Of a stretch of 50,106 nucleotides of DNA, positions 42,353-49,460 are shown piece after piece (the first letter of the stretch is position 1; every line of letters starts with the position of its first letter). Source of the DNA: Hyphomicrobiaceae bacterium (GTDB lineage: Bacteria > Pseudomonadota > Alphaproteobacteria > Rhizobiales > HXMU1428-3); the NCBI GenBank assembly GCA_021775775.1, contig JAJFHF010000097.1, positions 1 through 50,106 of the forward strand, written 5' to 3'. The notes below the pieces were generated by a model. That model was not told the DNA's origin. It worked only from the letters and a program-made list of their open reading frames with translations, and did no database searches. A program made the position numbers and the translations under genes.

Positions 42353-43543
42353 ATGAATACGAAACAAATAGCCTACAGTGCCCTAACGAGTGCCCTGTTT
42401 TTTACCCTGCCCACGATTGCACAGGCTGCCGACTTTGGTGGTGATTGTTGTGCCGACTTAGAAGAGCGGGTTGCCGTTTTAGAAGCTACGAGCGCACGCA
42501 AAGGCAATCGCACTATTAAGTTGAAGATCTATGGCCGCGTGAATAAAGCTTTGCTTTTTTGGGATAATGGCCAGGACAGTGATGTTTATAATGTTGATAA
42601 TGATAGTTCTATCGGACGTATTGGTGTGCGCGGAAAAGCGAACATTAACTCACAATGGTCTGCTGGCTATCGCATTGAATTAAGTGTTACGTCTGCGGAA
42701 TCCGATCGCGTTGATGCTGGGCATGAGATACCGGGTAAAAACGATGCCAATGGTGATGATGGTGATGGTGGGCGTATTGAAATACGGCGCAACGAAATGT
42801 TCATCAAAAACAAGACTTTTGGTAGCATCACTTGGGGGCGCACTCATCATGGTATGTACCATACAGCTAAGGCTGATTTAAGTGGCACTCATTTGGTGGG
42901 GCGTAATGATGGGCTTCGCTATATTGAAGATTTTGTCATTATTAACTCCAATGGTAGCGTGAACCAGAATACAGACTGGGATGATATTTTTGCAGGAGAT
43001 TTTGATCTTAGCCGTGACGATGTTATTCGCTATGACACGCCGACAATTGCTGGCTTTAAAGTGAGTGCTTCGTGGGGGGAAGATGATGAATATTCAGTTG
43101 GTGTTTTTTATGCCGGTGAATTTGGAGATATTAAAATAGCAGCCGCTGCCGGTTTTGGTATTGATGAAGAGGGCGACCGCCAGGAAATCCTCAATGGATC
43201 TGGTTCTATTATGCATACACCTACGGGTCTGTTTCTAACCGGGTCTTATGCGACGCGCGAAGATGATGATACCGGTGATGAGGAAGAGACCTATCAAATC
43301 AAAGGTGGTGTTAAGCAATCTTGGAACAGCTTTGGGACCACTGCTGTTTATGGTGAATATATTGGCACTGATGTTGACACTCACGGGGAAGGTGAAATTT
43401 GGGGCCTTGGGGTTGTCCAGAAAATTGATGTTGCCTCTATGGAGCTTTATGCTGGCTATCGTCATTATGAAGCTGATTTAGATAGCGGCGTAGCTACTGA
43501 AGATTTCCAAACAGTGATCACTGGGGCTAGAATTAAGTTTTAA
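42353..43543 (+). CDS. Outer membrane porin 2
   Basis: 396 residues from ATG 42353, with AGAGGA five bases upstream; the track start at 42326 is upstream of that site. Signal peptide ends AQA-ADFG. The mature N-terminus FGGDCCADLEERVAVLEAT repeats the Cys-Cys coil of porin 1. The barrel includes IKLKIYGRVNKALLFWDNG, WSAGYRIELSV, RRNEMFIKNKTFGSITWGR, EDFVIINSNG and a terminal ITGARIKF. It is clearly the closer relative of porin 3, sharing several long blocks. Expected to be a diffusion channel in the outer membrane; selectivity unknown, though Asp-rich loops suggest cation preference. Single gene with its own terminator. Confidence 0.9.
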   Translation: MNTKQIAYSALTSALFFTLPTIAQAADFGGDCCADLEERVAVLEATSARKGNRTIKLKIYGRVNKALLFWDNGQDSDVYNVDNDSSIGRIGVRGKANINSQWSAGYRIELSVTSAESDRVDAGHEIPGKNDANGDDGDGGRIEIRRNEMFIKNKTFGSITWGRTHHGMYHTAKADLSGTHLVGRNDGLRYIEDFVIINSNGSVNQNTDWDDIFAGDFDLSRDDVIRYDTPTIAGFKVSASWGEDDEYSVGVFYAGEFGDIKIAAAAGFGIDEEGDRQEILNGSGSIMHTPTGLFLTGSYATREDDDTGDEEETYQIKGGVKQSWNSFGTTAVYGEYIGTDVDTHGEGEIWGLGVVQKIDVASMELYAGYRHYEADLDSGVATEDFQTVITGARIKF

Positions 43544-43578
43544 AGTCGCTTGATTTTGCTATCTTTTCAATAAAGTTT

Positions 43579-43607
43579 AAAGGGCTCCTTTGGGGGCCCT
43601 TTTTTAT
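43579..43607 (+). terminator. Intrinsic terminator of porin 2
   Basis: AAAGGGCTCC, loop TTTG, GGGGCCCTTT (one G-U pair in RNA), then TTTTTA. Confidence 0.9.
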
Positions 43608-44098
43608 TTCTGGGTTGATCAGCCCGCTGACCTTATTGTGGTGTTCTGATCACATGTTTAAGAAATGCATTTTTGCGCCTGTGTTTGTATTGTTAAAAAT
43701 GGTCAGGTCATTCTTATGTTTTTCTAATTGAAATTGAGACCTATTTTGCTCGGTCTTTATTTTTGTTAGTGTGTTTTATTCGTTTCATTCCAATTGATTA
43801 TATAAAAAAATTGTACTGGCTAATTGTTCCAGTGATATGGATTAATTCGCGTTATCATTTGTTTGTTTAGAGAAAATGGTGGGTATCTATTTATGGCGTG
43901 GAATTAATTGTGTTTGCGAAGGGGGCTCGAATCATTGTCAGTTTTGAATGGTGCTGCGTTATATTATTTGGGGTTTTTAATAAATAAAATTTGTAGGTTA
44001 TTTGAGGGGATCTTTTATTTTAGGGATGCCTCTCAACATTCATTTTGAGTAAATATTTATGCACCTTGAATGCACGATATGTTTTTGAGGGGATAATA
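43608..44098. other. Intergenic region upstream of porin 3
   Basis: About 490 AT-rich bases with no convincing gene. The end carries the porin leader block (44060-44082) and GAGGGG, the ribosome binding site of porin 3. The long spacer implies an own promoter for this gene. Confidence 0.45.
44060..44082 (+). promoter_or_regulatory. Conserved leader block of porin 3
   Basis: TGCACCTTGAATGCAC followed by GATATGT; 22 of 23 bases agree with the porin 2 block. TGCA-CCTTGAA-TGCA forms an inverted repeat. It ends 16 bases before the start codon. Confidence 0.6.
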
Positions 44099-45289
44099 AT
44101 GAAAAAAATATATTTACTGTGTATAGGGATGATAAGCGGTTTAATTTTAAATTTTGGAACTCAAGTTTTCGCGGCTGATTTTGGCGGTGATTGTTGTGCC
44201 GATCTTGAAGACAGGGTTGCTCTTTTAGAAGAATTATCGGCTCGTAAAGGCAGCAGCCGAACGTCTTTGCAAATATATGGTAGTGTTAATCGTGGCTTAT
44301 TGTATTGGGATAATGGCCACGATAAAGACGTTTATTCAGTGAATAATGATAGCATTGAAAGCCGAATTGGTTTTCAAGGAAATGCTAATATTGATTCTGA
44401 ATGGTCGGTTGGCTATCGCATAGAATTAGGGATCCATGTCTCTGATTCAGATCGGGTTGATGCCGGGCATCGAATCGTGGGTAAAAATAACGCGCATGGT
44501 GATGATGGCGATGATCGTATGTTTGATTTGCGGCGCAATGAAATGTTTATAAAAAGCAAATCATTGGGGAAGCTTACCTGGGGGCGAACAAATCATAGCC
44601 TCGATGATACCAGTAAGGTGGATTTAGGGGGCACTAATATTGTGGGTCGTAATGATGGCAATCGATTTATCGAAGACTTTGTTATCATAAATTCAAATGG
44701 GACCGTTAATCAAAATACTGATTGGAGTGATATCATTCCTGGGAACCTTGAATATGCTCGTGATGATGTCATTCGATATGAAGCGCCAACAATAGCAGGT
44801 TTTCGGGTGAGTGCCACATGGGGCGAGGATGATGAATATTCATTTGCGGCCTTTTATGCCGGCGAATTTGGCGGCGTTAAAGTCGCGGCAGGCTTTGGTT
44901 ATGGCATAGATGATGATGGCGATCGCCAAGAAACCATTAATGGCTCAATTTCACTGCTTCATATGCAAACAGGCCTATTCTTCACTGGCTCATATGGCAA
45001 TCGTGAACATGATAATTCTGGCGCTGAGGAAGATGTTTATCAGATTAAAGCTGGTTTGAGGCAGACCTGGAATTCTTTTGGGAAAACCATAGTGTATGGT
45101 GAATATATAGGAACCAAAGTGGATAATCATGGCGATGGTGAAATTTTTGGTCTTGGCGTTATTCAAAAAGTTGATACTGCAGGGATGGAATTGTATACAG
45201 CGTATCGCCATTATGAAGCTGATCTTGATAGTCAAGTTTCAACTGAAGATTTCCAAACATTGATAACTGGGGCACGGATTACTTTCTAA
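44099..45289 (+). CDS. Outer membrane porin 3
   Basis: 396 residues from ATG 44099 (MKKIYLLCIGM), with GAGGGG six bases upstream; the track begins 18 codons earlier at a TTG inside the leader block, which is unlikely. Signal peptide ends VFA-ADFG, then FGGDCCADLEDRVALLEEL, the same Cys-Cys coil. The barrel follows porin 2 block by block (VDAGH, RRNEMFIKSKSLGKLTWGR, GRNDGNRFIEDFVIINSNG, WGEDDEYSF) and ends ITGARITF. It is a duplication product of porin 2, older than a very recent copy because many synonymous and conservative changes are seen. Outer membrane channel; own terminator. Confidence 0.9.
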   Translation: MKKIYLLCIGMISGLILNFGTQVFAADFGGDCCADLEDRVALLEELSARKGSSRTSLQIYGSVNRGLLYWDNGHDKDVYSVNNDSIESRIGFQGNANIDSEWSVGYRIELGIHVSDSDRVDAGHRIVGKNNAHGDDGDDRMFDLRRNEMFIKSKSLGKLTWGRTNHSLDDTSKVDLGGTNIVGRNDGNRFIEDFVIINSNGTVNQNTDWSDIIPGNLEYARDDVIRYEAPTIAGFRVSATWGEDDEYSFAAFYAGEFGGVKVAAGFGYGIDDDGDRQETINGSISLLHMQTGLFFTGSYGNREHDNSGAEEDVYQIKAGLRQTWNSFGKTIVYGEYIGTKVDNHGDGEIFGLGVIQKVDTAGMELYTAYRHYEADLDSQVSTEDFQTLITGARITF

Positions 45290-45315
45290 CTTTCTTGGGC
45301 AATATTTGTAGGTTT

Positions 45316-45342
45316 AAAAGGCACTCATTGGGGGCCTTTTTT
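45316..45342 (+). terminator. Intrinsic terminator of porin 3
   Basis: AAAAGGC, loop with ACTCATTGGGG, GCCTTTT then TT. The stem is shorter than in the other two porin terminators but has the same position and the same GGCCT-type right arm, in keeping with duplication. Confidence 0.75.
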
Positions 45343-45579
45343 ATGACTGCACTGTGAGAATTACTACGAACGGATTGAAAAAATGCGGTTTTATTATGAA
45401 TGTGTGACATTTTTTTGTTGCTAATATGATACATGCATTTTTATGTTCGGCTTATATTACAAATTTTTCAATAAGTTAGTTGTGTATAAGTAAAGCTTGC
45501 ACTTAATTGTTATCAATTGCATATTGAATTGCATGAGCCTGGGGTGATTCGCTCATGTAATTTAATTGAGGTCAGTTTT

Positions 45580-45957
45580 GTGAAACCGTTATTTGCCATC
45601 GTTATGGCAGTGTTTGGGGCATTTTTCTTTCATGTCCAGCATGCCTATGCCTTCCAAGAATCGGAAGTGGCTGTTACTGCGCCTGAACGCAGTACAGATG
45701 GGCAAGGTTTGGCGCTTAAGCAAAATCTATCAGCTAAACAAAAAGGTGCTGCAGCTCTTGCAGATGTTCACAACAATTCCAACTATAAGAAGAAACAAGG
45801 TCGAACCCTTTATATACCAGGTTTTGGTACTATAGGGACCTTGCCTCAGTTGGATTTTGGACTTGAGCTGCTTTATCAAGATGAAGAATTGCGCGCTTCA
45901 GAGCGTGCTAAAGATGATGACTTGGCCATTAAAGGGCGCATTAAGCACAAGTTTTAG
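45580..45957 (+). CDS. Small exported protein with an outer-membrane-type C-terminus
   Basis: 125 residues from GTG 45580, with GAGGT seven bases upstream; the track's start at 45517 lacks a ribosome binding site and would place 21 residues before the signal peptide. Signal peptide KPLFAIVMAVFGAFFFHV with likely cleavage at AYA-FQ. The mature part is hydrophilic, then has IPGFGTIGTLPQLDFGLELLY, an acidic turn, and the last strand LAIKGRIKHKF. The ending Phe after alternating residues resembles an outer-membrane beta-signal, but the protein is too short for a barrel by itself. I do not recognise the family. It stands alone between porin 3 and the convergent mobA gene. Confidence 0.65.
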   Translation: MKPLFAIVMAVFGAFFFHVQHAYAFQESEVAVTAPERSTDGQGLALKQNLSAKQKGAAALADVHNNSNYKKKQGRTLYIPGFGTIGTLPQLDFGLELLYQDEELRASERAKDDDLAIKGRIKHKF

Positions 45958-46065
45958 TCTCGATCTTTTTCTCTTTTTCTCTTTCATAAAATTGAAAAAA
46001 CAATCTTTGGCTGTTGTTTCAGTTGTTGGCTTCGCTTATCAAGACCTGTTCATTACTGGTTACTT

Positions 46066-46734
46066 TTATGCATGTGCTAATTGTCGATAGTGCTCAAAAT
46101 CTTCTGGCTTATTAACATTAAAAAAGGGATCAACTTTTTGCCCGTTGATGGTCTCATCAGCAAAGTTGAGAGCGCAATTGGGGTGTTGTTCGCTCCAGGC
46201 ACGTATTTTTCTTACACCGCTTAACAAGGCAGTCTCTAAGATGGTTTGATAGTGAAGCGGCCACAAACCAAAAATAGGGTGATAGTAGCCATGTGATTGC
46301 GCCAGAATAATACTATTGGGTGCCTGTGTTTCACTGTGTTGCATCATTGTTTTTGCAAAATTTGATGGGAAGAAAGGGGTGTCAGCTGCAACTGAAATTA
46401 GATGGGTTGTGTCAGGCGCGTTGTCCTTGGCCCATAACATCGTGCTATGAAGACCAGCCAAAGGGCCTGCATAATCTGGGATTTTATCCGCGATGATTGG
46501 AATTGTTGCAAAGGCTTGGGTATCGGGTAAATTTTCTTTTATGGTTTGAGGGGGGCTGTTAGAGCTAATGATTATGGTCTCTAATTGCGGCTTTAGGCGT
46601 TTTAAAACTTCGCTTAGTAAATTTGTTTGATTGATAGGTTTTAAGAATTTATCTTCGCCTCCCATTCGCCTTGATTTCCCGCCGGCAAGAACAACGCCAA
46701 GAGGTGTTATTGAGTTATGGGAAGGTGCGCTCAA
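46066..46734 (-). CDS. mobA: Molybdenum cofactor guanylyltransferase MobA
   Basis: 222 residues. The nucleotide-binding motif VVLAGGKSRRMGGEDKFL is the MobA signature; ISSNSPPQ, IPDYAGPLAGLHSTM (PL-GPL-G motif) and SVAADTPFFP with the metal-binding Asp follow, and NVNKPEDF is the usual C-terminal block. It links GMP to Mo-molybdopterin, giving the guanine dinucleotide cofactor of formate dehydrogenases and other DMSO-reductase-family enzymes. The initiation codon is TTG, overlapping the fdhD stop as TTGA, so translation is coupled to fdhD. There is no better start before the nucleotide-binding loop. Confidence 0.92.
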   Translation of the reverse strand: MSAPSHNSITPLGVVLAGGKSRRMGGEDKFLKPINQTNLLSEVLKRLKPQLETIIISSNSPPQTIKENLPDTQAFATIPIIADKIPDYAGPLAGLHSTMLWAKDNAPDTTHLISVAADTPFFPSNFAKTMMQHSETQAPNSIILAQSHGYYHPIFGLWPLHYQTILETALLSGVRKIRAWSEQHPNCALNFADETINGQKVDPFFNVNKPEDFEHYRQLAHA

Positions 46735-47603
46735 ATGAGTTGCTCCGTTGTTGGCTGGGGTTGGTTTATTGTTATGGCTTGTTTGGTTGGAGTTGTATCA
46801 TACGCGATTCTATCAATTCCAGAGAGAGCAACAAAACGTTTGCCGCGCGCTCTTCCAATGAGGGTTAACTGTGCCGCTCTGGCCAATTGGACAGCCCAAG
46901 CGGTAAAGCCTGATCTGGAAATGAGAATGGGAATTTGCATTTTTACAGTTTTGATGACCATTTCACTGGTGAGCCGTCCTGTGGTGTAGAAAATTTTATC
47001 ATCTGGTCTGATATTGTTGAGAAACATAAAACCGGCAATTTTATCGATGGCATTGTGACGACCGACATCTTCCATATACAGTAATGGCTCTTGATCTTGG
47101 CACAAGACGCAGCCATGAATCGCGCCCGTTTTTAAGTAGAGTCTTGGTGTCATGTTGATGGTTTTTAACAAGGGGTAGAGCGTGCTGGTTTTAATGTGAG
47201 TTTCATATTTAAGCTCTTGGCCCTCAATTGTGTCGATTAAATCTCCAAATATCGTGCCTTGACCACAGCCCGAGGTTTGAATTTTACGTTTCATTTTTTG
47301 TTCAAAATTTGTTTCCCCCTTGGTGCGAATGACAATTGTATCAATATCTTCTTCGTACTCAATTTTTGTGACTTCATCTTCTTTGTGAAGCATGTTTTGA
47401 TTAACAAGGTAGCCAACGGCCAACAGGTCAGGGTAATCGCCTATGGTCATTAATGTGACAATTTCTTGGGAATTTAGGAAGATTGTAAGCGGCTTCTCGT
47501 GTATTATTGAGGCCGCTATGGCATTGCCGTTATGATCAATGCCAGCCATTTCACAATAAAGCTGAGAGTTTTCCGGGTTTGGGTAGATTTTTTTGTCAGT
47601 CAT
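46731..47603 (-). CDS. fdhD: Formate dehydrogenase accessory sulfurtransferase FdhD
   Basis: 290 residues. FdhD family motifs: IIHEKPLTIFLNSQEIVTLM, TIGDYPDLLAVGYLVNQ, RTKGE, KTGAIHG and EDVGRHNAIDKIAGFMFLN, then FYTTGRLTSEMVIKTV and SRSGFTAWAVQLA. FdhD transfers sulfur from IscS to the molybdenum cofactor before insertion in formate dehydrogenase. The usual CxxC of the catalytic loop reads SGCGQGT, with only the first cysteine, whereas a new pair CVLC appears later; this may define a subfamily. Partner of mobA (TTGA overlap). No fdh structural genes are visible, so the target enzyme lies elsewhere. Divergent from the coiled-coil gene; the shared spacer is about 290 AT-rich bases without visible elements. 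Confidence 0.93.
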   Translation of the reverse strand: MTDKKIYPNPENSQLYCEMAGIDHNGNAIAASIIHEKPLTIFLNSQEIVTLMTIGDYPDLLAVGYLVNQNMLHKEDEVTKIEYEEDIDTIVIRTKGETNFEQKMKRKIQTSGCGQGTIFGDLIDTIEGQELKYETHIKTSTLYPLLKTINMTPRLYLKTGAIHGCVLCQDQEPLLYMEDVGRHNAIDKIAGFMFLNNIRPDDKIFYTTGRLTSEMVIKTVKMQIPILISRSGFTAWAVQLARAAQLTLIGRARGKRFVALSGIDRIAYDTTPTKQAITINQPQPTTEQLI

Positions 47604-47894
47604 TCAAAACCTAAGAGTTACAGAAAAAAGATATATATATCACTATATGATGAGCTTAAGGCGATGCCTAGATTTTTGCTTAGTTAAAAGGGATATGAAT
47701 TGATAGCTAAAGGTAAAAAACCGTTTAATGTGGCGTGGTGTGCATTTTATATATAATAGTTATTTTCTAAGTAGTAATAAGCATATAAAATGTTTAATTG
47801 ATTGTTTGCTTTAAAATAACCATTCTACCTAGTATGATGGTTGTTTTAATAGCCGTAGATTGTTGATTTCAGTATTGGGTTGAGGTATTGCGTT

Positions 47895-48467
47895 ATGGTT
47901 CAGATTGATTCTTCTGTAGAGGTGGAGACACGGCGTTTTCGTTGGGTATCTGGTTGGGTGTGGTTTATGAGCTTGTTAAATTTGCTGCTCATTATCACGC
48001 TTGGGTTTGTTTTGTGGAAGGTGGTGCCCGGTGTTGCGCAAATGAGAACCGCTATCCAAGAGCGTGATCAATCTTTTTTGGAACGTGATCAGGCCTTATT
48101 ACAACGCAATCAGGCGGTTATTGAAAAAGAACATGCTGATAATGAACGCAAACGGACGCTGGATAAACGAGATGTGGGTGTGGTTGCCGCTGAAACAGAG
48201 CGTGATCAGGCTATATTACAGCGCAATCAAGCCATCATAGAGCGTGATCAGGCCTTTAAAGAGCGTGCTCAAGCTTTTGATAAGCGCTTTACAGAAATGC
48301 AAAAACGTTTTGATGAGGCGTCGCGAACTTTAAATGCGCTTGATAGCCAGCTTACGTTAGCGCAAGAAAATCAAAAGAAATTAGGTGTATTGATGCAAGC
48401 TCAAACGGATGCATTCCACGGGGCTGTGAATAAACTTGAGGAGTTGATCAATGGGCGTGTTCAGTAA
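47895..48467 (+). CDS. Inner-membrane coiled-coil protein with heptad-like ERDQ repeats
   Basis: 190 residues from ATG 47895, with GAGG nine bases upstream; the track start at 47880 is a TTG that overlaps the ribosome binding site. A short basic N-terminus is followed by one transmembrane helix (VWFMSLLNLLLIITLGFVLW). From about residue 54 to 135 there is a charged seven-residue repeat of the form ERDQALL / QRNQAVI, almost copied twice (ERDQALLQRNQAVIE and ERDQAILQRNQAIIE), which forms a long coiled coil, presumably in the periplasm. It ends LEELINGRVQ. I do not recognise a family. It overlaps the next gene by 17 bases, so the two are surely co-expressed and probably act together. Confidence 0.75.
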   Translation: MVQIDSSVEVETRRFRWVSGWVWFMSLLNLLLIITLGFVLWKVVPGVAQMRTAIQERDQSFLERDQALLQRNQAVIEKEHADNERKRTLDKRDVGVVAAETERDQAILQRNQAIIERDQAFKERAQAFDKRFTEMQKRFDEASRTLNALDSQLTLAQENQKKLGVLMQAQTDAFHGAVNKLEELINGRVQ

Positions 48468-49290
48468 GAGTTTTGGTCTTGGCATTTTTATGACGTTTTG
48501 CACGTTTTTGAGTGCATCGGCGATAGCTGCAGATGATTTGGATGAAATGGTGGTTACTTGGCAAAAGCTGAATGAACGCATTCAAAATTTGCGTGTCCCG
48601 CCACCTGATTTGACCAAAGTGATTTATCGTAAAATTCCCTTTGAATATGTAGAAGCTGTCGAGATTACTGATGACCCTACACGGGTTCCAATTCGCGGCT
48701 TTGCTTTTGACCTTCCTAAAAGCCGCATTGTCATCATTCAAAATTTATTTGATACGGCGGGTGCCTCTCTTTCTGATTTGGCTAAATTGCAGTTTGCTAA
48801 AATGTTACGCTCTTTATTGCCGCGCCCCGCTTTGCAACGGGCCTTTGAGATTGAGGTGAGGGGGTTTACAGATATTCAGACTTTTGGAGATCCGGTCAAT
48901 TTAAAAAATTGTAACATTAGCCGTCCTAATAATAATGCTTGTCTTGGTAAGGCGCGGGCTCAAAATACAACGTCTGTTTTGCAGACCTATGTTCAACAAA
49001 CTTTGGGGTCTCCATTGCCCCTTATTCAAAAATATGACCCTGATCCTTTGATGCTTAATCTAAATATTCAATCTGAGGGCAAAGTATGGACGGCGACGGG
49101 CGCTGAGGATAACGCAAGGCAAATTGCTAAGTTGTTTGATCTTGAGCCTTATTTAGACAATGAGATTTCTGAGAGTGAAATTTTGTTGATTAGGCAAAAA
49201 GCTTCTAAAAAAGCCAAACGAATGAAGAAAGATATAGAATCTATTTTGCAACCATTTCGTTGTGCTATTGTGATTGCTTGGCGCAGCTAG
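48451..49290 (+). CDS. Periplasmic protein with an OmpA-like domain, partner of the coiled-coil protein
   Basis: 279 residues. GAGGAG seven bases upstream fixes the start. Signal peptide GIFMTFCTFLSASAIAA, cleavage near AIAA-DD. A short helical segment (VVTWQKLNERIQNLRVPPPD) precedes a domain with RAFEIEVRGFTDIQTFGDP and CLGKARAQNTTSVLQTYV, which corresponds to the GHTD and LSxxRA motifs of OmpA-C-like peptidoglycan-binding domains, although His is replaced by Phe and the cysteines (NLKNCN, NACLG) may form a disulfide. The C-terminus is basic and helical. No lipobox is present. By analogy it could bind peptidoglycan or pack against the coiled-coil partner. Named function unknown; the OmpA-like call is moderate. 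Confidence 0.7.
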   Translation: MGVFSKSFGLGIFMTFCTFLSASAIAADDLDEMVVTWQKLNERIQNLRVPPPDLTKVIYRKIPFEYVEAVEITDDPTRVPIRGFAFDLPKSRIVIIQNLFDTAGASLSDLAKLQFAKMLRSLLPRPALQRAFEIEVRGFTDIQTFGDPVNLKNCNISRPNNNACLGKARAQNTTSVLQTYVQQTLGSPLPLIQKYDPDPLMLNLNIQSEGKVWTATGAEDNARQIAKLFDLEPYLDNEISESEILLIRQKASKKAKRMKKDIESILQPFRCAIVIAWRS

Positions 49291-49350
49291 GTCTGTGTAC
49301 TTTCCTAGATTACTAGAGTGCTAATGAGTTGTTGGGCGCATTGAATTGAT

Positions 49351-49389
49351 GCTTTGATCATTAGCTTTGATTATTGGCTTTGATCTATG
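49351..49389. repeat. Three 13-bp tandem units upstream of the NnrS-type gene
   Basis: GCTTTGATCATTA, GCTTTGATTATTG and GCTTTGATCTATG follow each other without gaps, ending 71 bases before the start codon. Regular spacing of the GCTTTGAT core could serve a regulator, or be a slippage product. Confidence 0.7.
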
Positions 49390-49460
49390 GCAATGATGTT
49401 TCTTTAAAAATCATATCTATATAGAGCCGCATATTTTTCTTCTTTGAGGGGGGTATTATT

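Noticed and set aside
40499-45289. Porins as lipoproteins because of the CC pair after the signal peptide
   Set aside because: The cysteines lie about five residues past an AxA-type cleavage site and no lipobox precedes them.
47880-48467. Repeat array or CRISPR-like structure in the coiled-coil gene
   Set aside because: The repetition is of codons for ERDQ/QRNQ heptads, without spacers or conserved repeat length, so it reflects protein repeats.
49340-49389. FNR/NnrR box upstream of the NnrS-type gene
   Set aside because: TTGAT half-sites occur only as direct repeats; no ATCAA half-site at the required four-base spacing.
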